Assembly (NCBI RefSeq): GCF_029338515.1
Contig: NZ_CP119988.1
Span: 4,030,001-4,094,000, forward strand
Length of the DNA: 64,000 nucleotides
Direction of reading: 5' to 3'
Source of the DNA: Haloglomus litoreum
GTDB taxonomy: Archaea; Halobacteriota; Halobacteria; Halobacteriales; Haloarculaceae
The translations under genes and the position numbers were made by a program. Below, in pieces: positions 36,451 through 44,942 of this stretch (positions within the stretch are counted from its first letter, which is position 1; every line of letters starts with the position of its first letter). Below the pieces are notes generated by a model. It did not search any database. It saw only the letters and a program-made list of their open reading frames with translations, and was not told the origin of the DNA.

Positions 36451-36903
36451 TCACGGGGCGACGCCCCCGTAGCCGTACTGGCCGTAGGCCTGCTCGCCGT
36501 AGTCGTCCTCGGGGACCGGCGTGTCGGTCGCCGTGGACCCGGACGAGGGTGTGTCGGTCGCCGTGGCCGTGTCGGTCGGTGTATCGGTGGCCGTCTGCGA
36601 CGACTGGCCGCCGGGCGTGTCCGTCGCTGTCTCCGGCCCGTCCGTCGCAGTCTCCGTGTCACCGGGCGTCATCGTGTCTGTCGCCGTCGCCGTGGCGGTC
36701 GCTGTCGCCGTCGCCGTGGCGGTGGGAGAGCCGCCGTAACCGAACGAGGTCGGCGTCGGCGTGTCGTCACCACCGTCACTGCCGTCACCATCACCACCGT
36801 CACCACCCCCCGAGAGGAAGGAGCAGCCAGCAGTGCCGACCGCCATCGTCGCGCTCACGCCGGCGAGCAGTTCACGTCGGCGTGGGCCGTCCCGGTCAGT
36901 CAT
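36451..36903 (-). CDS. Thr-rich Tat lipoprotein with a YGxxGYGG tail
   Basis: The 150-residue protein has a twin-Arg signal (GPRRRELLAG) and a lipobox GTAGC (around Cys27). A Gly/Asp linker leads to a long Thr/Ala/Asp/Pro low-complexity stalk (TATATATATATATD, ATDTPT) and the end EDDYGEQAYGQYGYGGVAP. The stalk is likely O-glycosylated and could hold the tail away from the S-layer. It is the first gene of the pair with the fibre-like protein. Function unknown. Confidence 0.65.
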   Translation of the reverse strand: MTDRDGPRRRELLAGVSATMAVGTAGCSFLSGGGDGGDGDGSDGGDDTPTPTSFGYGGSPTATATATATATATATDTMTPGDTETATDGPETATDTPGGQSSQTATDTPTDTATATDTPSSGSTATDTPVPEDDYGEQAYGQYGYGGVAP

Positions 36904-37300
36904 CCGCCTCGATACCTCCGTCGCTGCGGCCGCCGCGGTCCCCCCGGGACGGCCGTACAGCCGGTGTTGTGGGTCATAGCTCGTCTCCCCCGAACGACAC
37001 ACCCCAACCGCGGTGTGCACAAGAGGTTCCAGTGTACCGAGCAGGAGCATGCGTAAGTATCCCAAGGTAAAGTAGTAATTATCTGATGAGAACATGGATG
37101 GAAGTGGTGACGAGCCGTTCGCCACGGCTGGACGGAGGGGCCGGTGGCCGGCTGGCACGGGACCTCCCACCCCGGAGCAGCGACCGACAGGAGACCGACA
37201 CCACGCGACGCCACCTCGATTTATACCCGTCCGGCGGGGAGGTCGAACCGATGACACGCCGCCGAACACCCACGGGCCGCCAGCCCGGCACGGGGCCACG
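36904..37300. other. Divergent intergenic region with AT-rich patch and uORF
   Basis: It separates the lipoprotein/fibre operon (left) from surE (right). There is an AT-rich patch at 37052-37085 of unknown use, perhaps a distant promoter for the leftward operon. The surE TATA box lies at 37220-37227, followed by a short ORF listed separately. No other gene is seen. Confidence 0.5.
37220..37227 (+). promoter_or_regulatory. TATA box of the surE transcript
   Basis: TTTATACC is a strong archaeal TATA box. Transcription would start near 37250, exactly at the ATG of a 17-codon frame (37251) and about 50 nt before surE. Confidence 0.6.
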
Positions 37301-37304
37301 ATGA
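37251..37304 (+). CDS. Possible leaderless 17-residue upstream ORF
   Basis: The ATG lies at the predicted transcription start. The frame MTRRRTPTGRQPGTGPR ends in TGA overlapping the surE ATG (ATGA). Its Arg-rich composition is not like halophilic proteins, so if translated it is more likely a coupling or attenuation leader than a functional peptide. Confidence 0.35.
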   Translation: MTRRRTPTGRQPGTGPR

Positions 37305-38149
37305 ACGTCCTGCTCACGAACGACGACGGCATCGACGCCCCCGGCCTCCGGGCGCTGGCCGACGCACTCGACGCACTCGGTGAGGTGACCGTCGTGGCCC
37401 CCGCCAGCAACCAGAGCGCCGTCGGCCGGGGCCTCTCCTACGGTCGGATGGGGCCCGACGGCGGGAACGACGGCGACCTCGGGCTGGGCGAGGACCCCGA
37501 GGACCCGTTCACCGTCCACATCCCGCACGAGGAACACGAGCTGGGCTACGCCGTCCACGGCACCCCCTGCGACTGCGTCATCCTCGGCATCGGCGCGTTC
37601 GAGCCCGACATCGTGGTCGCGGGCTGCAACGCCGGGGCGAACCTCGGCGTCCACGTCCTCCCGCGGTCGGGCACCGCCAGTGCCGCGGTCGAGGCCGCCT
37701 CGCTCGGCGTGCCGGGAGTGGCGGTCTCGATGGACGTCATCGGGCTGGACAGGGACGGACTCGCGCCGTCGGACTTCGAGCGGGCCGCCCGGGTCGGCCG
37801 CGCGGTCGTCGAACGGGCGCTCGACCGGGACGCCTTCACCGACACGGACTACCTCAACGTCAACGTCCCGCGGCCGGACCGCGACCTCGCGGGCGTCGCC
37901 GTCACCCGGCCGACACCGCAGTACGACATGCACGCCGACCTCGCAGACGGGCGCTTCGCGCTCCACAACCCGCTCCACGCCGGGATGGCCGAGGGCGACA
38001 TCCCCGACGACGAGGGGACCGACCGGCGGGCGCTGCTCGAGGACCGGGTCAGCATCTCGCCGCTGACGCTCCCCCGGCACGGCATCGACGCGAGCGTGTT
38101 CGACCGGCTGGACGAGGTGTTCGCGGACGTGGCGGCGCTCGGGAGGTGA
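37301..38149 (+). CDS. surE: 5'/3'-nucleotidase SurE
   Basis: The 282-residue protein has the SurE metal site TNDDGIDAPG (6-15), the APASNQSAVGRG loop and the metal-binding Asn in AGCNAGANLG. SurE hydrolyses nucleoside monophosphates and polyphosphate. In the last motif the usual SGINxGxN is changed to AGCNAGAN, but the metal-binding Asn is kept. An acidic insertion (about 50-78) is typical of halophilic copies. Confidence 0.9.
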   Translation: MNVLLTNDDGIDAPGLRALADALDALGEVTVVAPASNQSAVGRGLSYGRMGPDGGNDGDLGLGEDPEDPFTVHIPHEEHELGYAVHGTPCDCVILGIGAFEPDIVVAGCNAGANLGVHVLPRSGTASAAVEAASLGVPGVAVSMDVIGLDRDGLAPSDFERAARVGRAVVERALDRDAFTDTDYLNVNVPRPDRDLAGVAVTRPTPQYDMHADLADGRFALHNPLHAGMAEGDIPDDEGTDRRALLEDRVSISPLTLPRHGIDASVFDRLDEVFADVAALGR

Positions 38150-38197
38150 GGCGCCCGGCGCGGAGCCGACGCCCGGAGACGAGGACCCGTGGCCTGC

Positions 38198-40381
38198 TCA
38201 CGAGCCGCGTATCAGGGCGACGTTGCCGGGGCTGTCGTGCACGACGCGTTCGGTGACCGTTCCGAAGCGGATTCCGGACCCTCCGGGCCGCCCCGAGAGC
38301 CCGACACAGACGGTGTCGTACTGGCCGGTCGCCTCGACGACCGCCCGCCCGACGTCGTCGTCGACGACGACCCGGACGTCGTACTCGTCGGGGTCGAGGC
38401 CCGCCGCCTCGGCGGCATCGGTGACGACTGCTTGCCCCCGTGCCTCGGCGTCCGCGTCGCTCTCGCTCCGGGGGGACTGGACGTTCAGCAGGGTCGGGAC
38501 GGTCCCGTCGACGGTCGCGAACTCGACCGCCTGGTGTGCGACGACCGGGGCGTTGGGGCCCGGCGCGACGAGCGCCACCGGCGTCCCGACGGTCTCGGTC
38601 CGGAGGTCGACGAGCGAGACGTCACAGGGGGCGTCCCGGACCACCGGGTCGACCGTCGTGCCGAAGACGTGGCCGTCCCAGTCGAGCGTCCCGTCCCAGC
38701 CGAGGATGACCTCGTCGGCCGCCTCGTCCTCGATCACGTCAAGGATCGCCTCACCGACGTCCGGTGCGACCACCGCCCTGGTCCGGAGGGTGACGTCCAT
38801 CTCCGTCGCGATGTCGTGCGCGTTCTCGAGGAGGTCGCGCTGGTGGTCGGCGCGGTCGGCCTCGACGTTCTGGAGCGGCGAGGGGTGGGCGACCGGCGTG
38901 ACGTTGACGGCGACGAGTTCGGGCGTTCCCCGGTCCTCGTTGGCGTGTGCGCTCGCCGCCGCGAGCCGGAGGAGGCCCCGCTGGGTGCCCGGGTTCGCCA
39001 CGGGAACGACCACGCGGAACGGCTCGGCCGGCTCACCCCGGATCGCCTCGCGGAGGAGCCCCTCGCTCACGACACGGCCCCGCGCGTAGACCGCGTACCA
39101 GACGACGCCGAAGGCGACGATGCCGGAGCCGATGACGACGACGACGGTCGCCATCTGCGAGACGACCAGCAGCGAGAGGAGCACACCCAGGATCGGCACG
39201 ACCGGGTAGACGGGCCACGGGAGCGCGAACGATGGGTCGTAGTCGTCCGGGTCGGCCCGCCGGAACACGACCAGCGAGACCTGAACGAGCGAGTAGGAGA
39301 CGAGGAAGCTGAAGCTCGCCGCCTCCGCCAGCAGCGCGATGATCGTCTCCACGCCGAGCCCGGCGAGGATGAGCAGCGCCGTCACGCCGCCGGTGGCGGC
39401 GATGGCCCGGTGTGGCGTATAGAACCGCGGGTGGCTCGCGTTGAGCCAGTCGGTCACGATCCCGTCCCGGCCCATGGCGTAGATGACCCGCGAGGCGGCG
39501 AGGATGGAGGAGTTCGAACTCGAGATGGCCGCGATGATGGCGGCGAAGACGATGGCAATCACCCCCAGCGGCCCCAGGTAGACGACGGCCACGTCCGAGA
39601 CCGGGATGGGGGACTCCCCGAGCGACTCGAAGGGGATGACGCCGGTGCTGACGAGCATGACCAGCACGTAGAGGATGGTCACCAGCACCACCGAGAGGAT
39701 CATCGACAGCGGGATGATGCGACTGGGGTTCTTGATCTCGCCAGCGACGGTGGCGATGATCTCGAAGCCGAGGAAGGAGATGAAGACGATGCCGGTCGTG
39801 GCGACGACCCCGCCGGCGCCGAAGGGGGCGAACGGCTCGAGGTTCCCGGGGTCGATGAAGAAGAGGCCGACGGCGACGAAGACGAGGATGATGGCCGTCT
39901 CGGTTCCGATGGTGACGTTCTGGAAGGCGCTGGACTCCTCGGTCCCGTAGTAGTTGACCCCCAGCAGCAGGGCCAGCCCGACGAGCCCGATGCCGACGAT
40001 GACGGCCCGTCCGTCGAGGAAGGGGAGCGGCTCGACGAGGTACTGTCCGAAGCCGATCATGTAGAAGGCACTCGCGAACATCAGCCCGGTCCACATCCCC
40101 CAGCCGACGACGGCCCCGAAGAGCCCGCCGAGCGCGCGGTTGACGTAGTGGTAGCTGCCGCCGGCGATGGGCATCCCGGTCGCCAGTTCCGAGAGCGAGA
40201 GCGCCGCGAGCAGCGCGACGAAGCCCGCGATGGCGTAGGAGACCGAACTCGCGGGTCCGGCCGTCTCGGCGGCGATGCCCGGGAGGATGAATATCCCCGC
40301 ACCGATCATCGTCCCGCCGCCGAGCGTCATCGCCTCGACGAAGCCGAGCGTCCGCTCGAGTTCGCCACCCTCGGCGCTCAT
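38198..40381 (-). CDS. APC amino-acid permease fused to universal-stress domains
   Basis: The 727 residues join an amino-acid/polyamine/cation permease with about 12 helices (1-440) to a cytoplasmic part with two Usp-like domains (about 455-590 and 600-727). The permease begins GGGTMIGAGIFILPG, the substrate-binding helix-1 motif of the family. The second Usp domain ends VHDSPGNVALIRG. Such fusions are frequent in haloarchaea. The Usp part may sense ATP or energy state. It lies 31 nt after a separate UspA-family gene. Confidence 0.88.
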   Translation of the reverse strand: MSAEGGELERTLGFVEAMTLGGGTMIGAGIFILPGIAAETAGPASSVSYAIAGFVALLAALSLSELATGMPIAGGSYHYVNRALGGLFGAVVGWGMWTGLMFASAFYMIGFGQYLVEPLPFLDGRAVIVGIGLVGLALLLGVNYYGTEESSAFQNVTIGTETAIILVFVAVGLFFIDPGNLEPFAPFGAGGVVATTGIVFISFLGFEIIATVAGEIKNPSRIIPLSMILSVVLVTILYVLVMLVSTGVIPFESLGESPIPVSDVAVVYLGPLGVIAIVFAAIIAAISSSNSSILAASRVIYAMGRDGIVTDWLNASHPRFYTPHRAIAATGGVTALLILAGLGVETIIALLAEAASFSFLVSYSLVQVSLVVFRRADPDDYDPSFALPWPVYPVVPILGVLLSLLVVSQMATVVVVIGSGIVAFGVVWYAVYARGRVVSEGLLREAIRGEPAEPFRVVVPVANPGTQRGLLRLAAASAHANEDRGTPELVAVNVTPVAHPSPLQNVEADRADHQRDLLENAHDIATEMDVTLRTRAVVAPDVGEAILDVIEDEAADEVILGWDGTLDWDGHVFGTTVDPVVRDAPCDVSLVDLRTETVGTPVALVAPGPNAPVVAHQAVEFATVDGTVPTLLNVQSPRSESDADAEARGQAVVTDAAEAAGLDPDEYDVRVVVDDDVGRAVVEATGQYDTVCVGLSGRPGGSGIRFGTVTERVVHDSPGNVALIRGS

Positions 40382-40412
40382 CGGCTCCTCCGCGCTCGCG
40401 TGGCCCGGGGAC

Positions 40413-41120
40413 TCATTCGACGTCCCTCACGATGAGCGCCGGGACCTCGAGCGCGTCGACGATGCCGACGAGGACGGTCCCGATGATGCGTTCCGCGAGC
40501 GAGGGCTCGGTCTCGCCGAGGACGACGAGGTCGTACTCCGCGGCGAGGTCGGCGATGTCGGACTGGGGGTCCCCACCCTCCGCGAGCCGCCAGTCGACCC
40601 GGTCGCGGTCGACCCCGTACTCGACCAGCCGGTCGACGGCCCCCATGAGGAGGAGTTCCCCCTGGCTCGGGTCCACGTCCTCCGGGACGGAGTGGAAGAG
40701 GGTGGCGGTCTCCTCACCCGCCAGCAACAGGTCGGCGACGACCCCGAGGATGCGGTCGAGGTTCACGTCCCCCCGGAGCGGGACGAGGACGCGCTCGACG
40801 CCCGCCGAATTACCCGCCGTCAGCACCGCGTCGCAGTCGTACTCGTCGGCGATCCGGTCGATGGTGGCCTCGCGGTCGTGCGTGAAGACGAGCATCTCGG
40901 CGTGAGCGCCACGTTCGTCGGCGACGGCGTCCAGCCGGGCTGCCGCCTCGGAGCCGTACTGGTCCCTGAGCAGTGCCGGTTCGGCCTGGTCCGGGACCGG
41001 GAAGTAGCCGAGCAGGACCACCTCGACGGCACCGAGGTCGTCGAGGACGTCGAGGGCGGGGGGCTCCGCATCCGAGACGTCGAACGGGACGAGGATCGTC
41101 AGGTCACCGGTACGGACCAT
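40413..41120 (-). CDS. UspA-family tandem-domain protein
   Basis: The 235-residue protein has two universal-stress-like alpha/beta halves. ILVPFDVSDAEPPALDVL opens the first, and DIADLAAEYDLVVLGETEPS with VPALIVRDVE closes the second. The GxxG(S/T) ATP loop is weak. It is the first gene of the unit with the Usp-fused permease and probably acts as its regulatory partner. The ATG at 41120 is preferred to an Arg/Ser-rich upstream extension. Confidence 0.8.
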   Translation of the reverse strand: MVRTGDLTILVPFDVSDAEPPALDVLDDLGAVEVVLLGYFPVPDQAEPALLRDQYGSEAAARLDAVADERGAHAEMLVFTHDREATIDRIADEYDCDAVLTAGNSAGVERVLVPLRGDVNLDRILGVVADLLLAGEETATLFHSVPEDVDPSQGELLLMGAVDRLVEYGVDRDRVDWRLAEGGDPQSDIADLAAEYDLVVLGETEPSLAERIIGTVLVGIVDALEVPALIVRDVE

Positions 41121-41310
41121 GATTGCCTCACCATCCACGGCAGGTCGTTTCAATCCTTCGCGGGGGGGACTGGCGGCTCCGACCACCGGGGACGACCGAG
41201 CCCTCCGGTTCCGGCGGGTCGATAGCGGTGGGGCGGGCGACGTGTGTCGGCGCGCCGTCACCGAGCGCCTCGCGCGCCCGGTCGACGATGGGGAGCGCGA
41301 GGCCGGGACC

Positions 41311-44300
41311 CTACTCGGCCAGCGCCGCGCCGAGCATCTCCACCGGGTGGGGCGGGTCGTCGACGTGGTCGTCCAGTTGCGTCCGGCAGGACGCCCCCGG
41401 TGCGACCACGGTGTCGCCGTCGCTGTCGTCGACCTGGCCGTAGAGGATGCGGCCGATGGCCTTCGAGACCTCGTAGTGCTCGGCCTCGTAGCCGAAGGAG
41501 CCGGCCATCCCGCAGCAGGTCGAGTCCAGCGGGTCGACCGCGTAGCCCGCCCGCCGGAGCACGCCGACGGCGTGGTGGTCGGTCCCGACGGCCTCCTGGT
41601 TGCAGTGGCCGTGGTAGGTGAGCGCCTCGTCGGGGGCGGCCCAGTCGACGGCCTCGTCCAGCCGGTGGACGTCGAGGTACTCGCAGACGGCGTACGAGCT
41701 CCCGGCCAGCCGGTGGGCGGCCTCGTCGTCCGGGAAGAGGTCGAGGTACTCGTCCTGCAGCATCACCGCGTCCGAGGGCTCGACGAAGACGACCTCCCAG
41801 CCGTCGTCGACGCGGGGCGCGAGCGCGTCGACGGTGTCGCGGGCCCGCTCGCGGGTCTCGTCGAGCAGCCCCTGCGAGAACGCCGGACGGCCGGTCGGCC
41901 CGAGGTCGCCCGGCACCTGCACGTGGACGCCCGCCGCTTCGAGGACGCGGACGGCGGCCTTCCCCGGTGCCGTGTAGCTGTAGTTCGTGTACGTGTCCGG
42001 GTAGAGGACGACCGTTCGGTCGGCCTCGGCCGCGGAGACGCGGGGCCCACGGGACTCGAACCAGTCGACGAGCGTCTCGCGCTCGAAGTGGGGCAGGTCG
42101 CGCTCGGGCGCGATATCGAGCAGGCGCTCGCCGAGCCAGTCGGCGCCGGGCAGCGACTGCGCCCAGTTCGACAGCGGCGCGAGCGCGCTCCCGACCGCGG
42201 AGACGCGGTGTACGTTGCCGAACAGGCGCTCGCGGAGGCCGACCCCCTCGCGCTGGTGGTACTCGTGTTTCACCTCCGTCTTCAGCTTCGCCATGTCGAC
42301 GCCGGTCGGGCAGTCGCTGGCACAGCCCTTGCAGCCGACACAGAGGTCCAGCACCTCCTCCTGGAACCGCTCGCTGTACAGCTCGTCCTCCGAGATCTCG
42401 CCGGAGATGCCCGCGCGGAGCATGTTCGCCCGGCCCCGGGTCGTCTGGATCTCCTCCTTCGAGGCGCGCCAGGTCGGGCACATCACGTCCGTGTCGGTCT
42501 GCCGGCAGGTGCCACAGCCGTTGCAGAGCTCGACGAGGTGCGAGAACCCGCCCTCGTCCGCGAAGTCCAGCTCCGTCTGCGGCTCGACGGACTGGTACGC
42601 CGGGCCGTAGCGCAGGTGCTCGCGGTTGTCGGCGCCGACGCCGCGCTCGGAGTCGGGCCCCACGTCCTCGGGACCGTCCCGGTAGACGACGTTCCCCGGG
42701 TGCATGAGCCAGTCCGGGTCGAACGCCGTCTTCACCTCCTTGAACGCCCGCCAGAGGTCCGGCCCGTACATCTTCGGCGTGAACTCGGTGCGGGCCATCC
42801 CGTCGCCGTGCTCGCCGGAGAAGGCGCCGTGGTGTTCGAGGACGAGGTCGGTCACGTCGTCGGTGATGGAGTGCAGCGCCTCGACGCCGCCTTCCTCCTT
42901 GAGGTTGAGGATGGGCCGGATGTGGAGCGTCCCGCTCCCGGCGTGGGCGAAGTACGCCGCCGAGGTGTCGTGGTTCTCGAGCACCTCCTCGAACTTCTCC
43001 ACGTACGCCGCGAGTTCGGCGGGCGGGACGGTGGCGTCCTCGATGAACGGGTACGGCTTCGGGTCGCCCTGCAGGGACATGAGGAGCGGGATGGCGGCCT
43101 TCCGGAGCTTCCAGATGTCGGCCTGGGCCTCGTCGGTGTACGCCTCGACGACGTCGAAGGCGTCCCCCTCGTCGACGAAGTGCTCGTTCGTGGCGCCGAT
43201 GGCGGCCTCGAAGTCGTCGTGGAGCTCCGAGTCGTACTCGACCATCAGCGCGGCCGCCGTCCCCTCGGGGATGGGCTCGACGTACTCGGCGTAGCCGTCG
43301 GACTCGGCGGCCATCCGGAACACCTCGTCGTCCATCAGCTCGACCGCGCTCGGGTCGAAGTCCAGGGCCTGGGGCACCGCCCGGAGCGCCGCGTCCAGGC
43401 TCTCGAAGCAGTACAGCGCCAGCGCCGTCTCTTCGGGCACCGTCACCAGCGAGAGCGTCGCCTCCACGAGGACGCCCAGCGACCCCTCGCTCCCGACGAA
43501 CAGTTTCGCGAGGTTGATCACCTCGTCGCCGTCGTCGTTCTCGTAGACGACGCGGTCGAGGTTGTAGCCCGTGACCCGGCGCTTCAGGTCCGGATACTTC
43601 GCCTCGATGTCGGCCTCGTGCTCCTCGACGAGCGCGCGGACCGTCTCGTAGATCTCGGCCTCGCGGTCGTCCTTCGAGACGATGTCGTCCCATTCGTCGC
43701 TGTCGAGGACGACCTCGCGGGCGTGGATGAGCGAGCCGTCAGAGAGGACCGCCGTCACCGCCTCCGTGTAGGCGTCGGTGATGCCGTACCGGACCGAGTG
43801 GGCACCGGTGGAGTTGTTCCCGATGCCGCCGCCGACCGTCGCGCGGTTCGAGGAGGCCGGGTCGGGAGCGAACTTCAGGCCGTACTCCGCGAGCTGGGCG
43901 TCGAGGTGGTCCTGCACGACGCCGGGCTGGATGGTCGCCTCCTGGGCCTCGGGGTCGATCTCGAGCACGTCGTCCATGTGCCGGCTCACGTCGAGGACGA
44001 TGCAGCCGGGGCCGACCGCCTGCCCCGCCAGCGAGGAGCCGGTCCCGCGGGGCATGACCGGGACGTCGTGCTCGCGGGCGACATCGACGGCGGCCTGCAC
44101 GTCCGCCACGTCCGTCGGGAAGACGACGCCCGCGGGGCGGGCCTGGTAGATGCTCCCGTCGGTCGCGTACAGCACCTGGGCGTACTCGTCGAACCGCACG
44201 TCGCCCGAGACGTTCGCCCGCAGGTCGGCAGCCACGGCGGCGTACTCGGCGACATCCGGATGGTCGTGTCCCAGTGCGTCGACCGAGGCCCCGGGGTCCG

Positions 44301-44316
44301 CGGGGTCGATTGCCAT
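41311..44316 (-). CDS. FAD-linked oxidase/iron-sulfur fusion, D-lactate dehydrogenase type
   Basis: The 1001-residue protein fuses a GlcD-like flavoprotein to a GlcF/LutA-like iron-sulfur part. The FAD-binding PCMH domain is at about 60-230 (GTGSSLAGQAVGPG, then GGGIGNNSTGAHS). An FAD-oxidase C domain runs to about 540. Two 4Fe-4S motifs follow: CNGCGTCRQTD (about 598) and CVGCKGCASDCP (about 658). A cysteine-rich CCG motif CCGMAGSFGYE lies near 933. It likely oxidises D-lactate or a similar hydroxyacid to the respiratory chain. The first CCG-like position reads PTGRPAFSQG, having lost its cysteines. Confidence 0.88.
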   Translation of the reverse strand: MAIDPADPGASVDALGHDHPDVAEYAAVAADLRANVSGDVRFDEYAQVLYATDGSIYQARPAGVVFPTDVADVQAAVDVAREHDVPVMPRGTGSSLAGQAVGPGCIVLDVSRHMDDVLEIDPEAQEATIQPGVVQDHLDAQLAEYGLKFAPDPASSNRATVGGGIGNNSTGAHSVRYGITDAYTEAVTAVLSDGSLIHAREVVLDSDEWDDIVSKDDREAEIYETVRALVEEHEADIEAKYPDLKRRVTGYNLDRVVYENDDGDEVINLAKLFVGSEGSLGVLVEATLSLVTVPEETALALYCFESLDAALRAVPQALDFDPSAVELMDDEVFRMAAESDGYAEYVEPIPEGTAAALMVEYDSELHDDFEAAIGATNEHFVDEGDAFDVVEAYTDEAQADIWKLRKAAIPLLMSLQGDPKPYPFIEDATVPPAELAAYVEKFEEVLENHDTSAAYFAHAGSGTLHIRPILNLKEEGGVEALHSITDDVTDLVLEHHGAFSGEHGDGMARTEFTPKMYGPDLWRAFKEVKTAFDPDWLMHPGNVVYRDGPEDVGPDSERGVGADNREHLRYGPAYQSVEPQTELDFADEGGFSHLVELCNGCGTCRQTDTDVMCPTWRASKEEIQTTRGRANMLRAGISGEISEDELYSERFQEEVLDLCVGCKGCASDCPTGVDMAKLKTEVKHEYHQREGVGLRERLFGNVHRVSAVGSALAPLSNWAQSLPGADWLGERLLDIAPERDLPHFERETLVDWFESRGPRVSAAEADRTVVLYPDTYTNYSYTAPGKAAVRVLEAAGVHVQVPGDLGPTGRPAFSQGLLDETRERARDTVDALAPRVDDGWEVVFVEPSDAVMLQDEYLDLFPDDEAAHRLAGSSYAVCEYLDVHRLDEAVDWAAPDEALTYHGHCNQEAVGTDHHAVGVLRRAGYAVDPLDSTCCGMAGSFGYEAEHYEVSKAIGRILYGQVDDSDGDTVVAPGASCRTQLDDHVDDPPHPVEMLGAALAE

Positions 44317-44340
44317 GCGCTAGCCTGTTACTGCCGGTAC

Positions 44341-44346
44341 GTTAAA
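44341..44346 (-). promoter_or_regulatory. TATA-like box of the FAD/Fe-S oxidase gene
   Basis: Read on the minus strand it is TTTAAC, about 27 nt before the ATG at 44316. This fits a leaderless transcript. Confidence 0.5.
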
Positions 44347-44365
44347 CACTGCGTCCGCGGCGACC

Positions 44366-44389
44366 CCGTCCGGCGGTTCCGCCGGACGG
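44366..44389. promoter_or_regulatory. Perfect palindrome between divergent lactate-utilisation promoters
   Basis: Two 11-bp arms, CCGTCCGGCGG and CCGCCGGACGG, are separated by TT. The site lies between the TATA-like boxes of the two divergent transcripts and directly abuts the lutC promoter. A dimeric regulator bound here could control both directions. The protein is not identified; no adjacent regulator gene is present. Confidence 0.6.
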
Positions 44390-44423
44390 AACCTACAAGC
44401 GCGTGCCAGCCGAGCGACGACGT

Positions 44424-44942
44424 ATGGCAGCGAGTGACACGGGACGATTCACCGACGCGCTAGCGGACCTCGACGTCGGGTGGACCAGGGCTACGGCCGC
44501 CGAGTGGCCGACGGTCCTCACGAAGGTCGTCGAGCCGCCCGCCGTCGGCGCCGCACTGCCCCACGAGGGGGTCTCGCTCGACGCGAGCGAGGTCGACGTC
44601 GAGATGGACCCGTCGCTCGAGGACCTGCGGGCGGCGCGGACGGGCGTCACCGGCGCCGCGCTCGGCATCGCCGACTACGGGAGCGTCGTCCTCCGGACGG
44701 ACGAGGCGCCGCTGACCGAGGCGGCGAGCCTCTTCGTCGACCACCACGTCGCGGTGCTGGGGGCCAGCGACGTCCGACCCGACATGGCGGCCGCGCTGGA
44801 GACGCTCGGCCCCGTCTTCCGCGAGGAGGACGCCGACGCCATCGTCGCCACGGGGCCGAGCGCGACCGCCGACATGGGCGCGCTCGTCCGCGGCGCGCAC
44901 GGGCCCGAGACCGTCCACGTCGTGCTCCTGACCGACCGATGA
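44424..44942 (+). CDS. lutC: LUD-domain protein LutC
   Basis: The 172 residues form a single LUD domain, as in LutC/YkgG of the lactate-utilisation complex. Family features are the GVTGAALGIADYGSVVL segment, the VDHHVAVL strand and the closing ATGPSATADMG. LutABC oxidises L-lactate through Fe-S proteins. The ATG at 44424 is about 27 nt after a CTACAAG box, so it is likely leaderless. The stop overlaps the following gene (ATGA). Confidence 0.88.
   Translation: MAASDTGRFTDALADLDVGWTRATAAEWPTVLTKVVEPPAVGAALPHEGVSLDASEVDVEMDPSLEDLRAARTGVTGAALGIADYGSVVLRTDEAPLTEAASLFVDHHVAVLGASDVRPDMAAALETLGPVFREEDADAIVATGPSATADMGALVRGAHGPETVHVVLLTDR

Noticed and set aside
38198-40381. Usp-permease fusion as a novel architecture
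   Set aside because: APC permeases with C-terminal Usp domains are frequent in haloarchaea, so this is not unusual.
38189-40435. 748-codon plus-strand frame across the Usp-fused permease
   Set aside because: It is very rich in Asp/Arg/Gly with no domain; the minus strand encodes a clear 12-helix permease with Usp domains.
41119-44463. Very long open frame antisense to the FAD/Fe-S oxidase gene
   Set aside because: It mirrors the real gene's codon structure. The sense strand carries the FAD, 4Fe-4S and CCG motifs; the antisense product has none.
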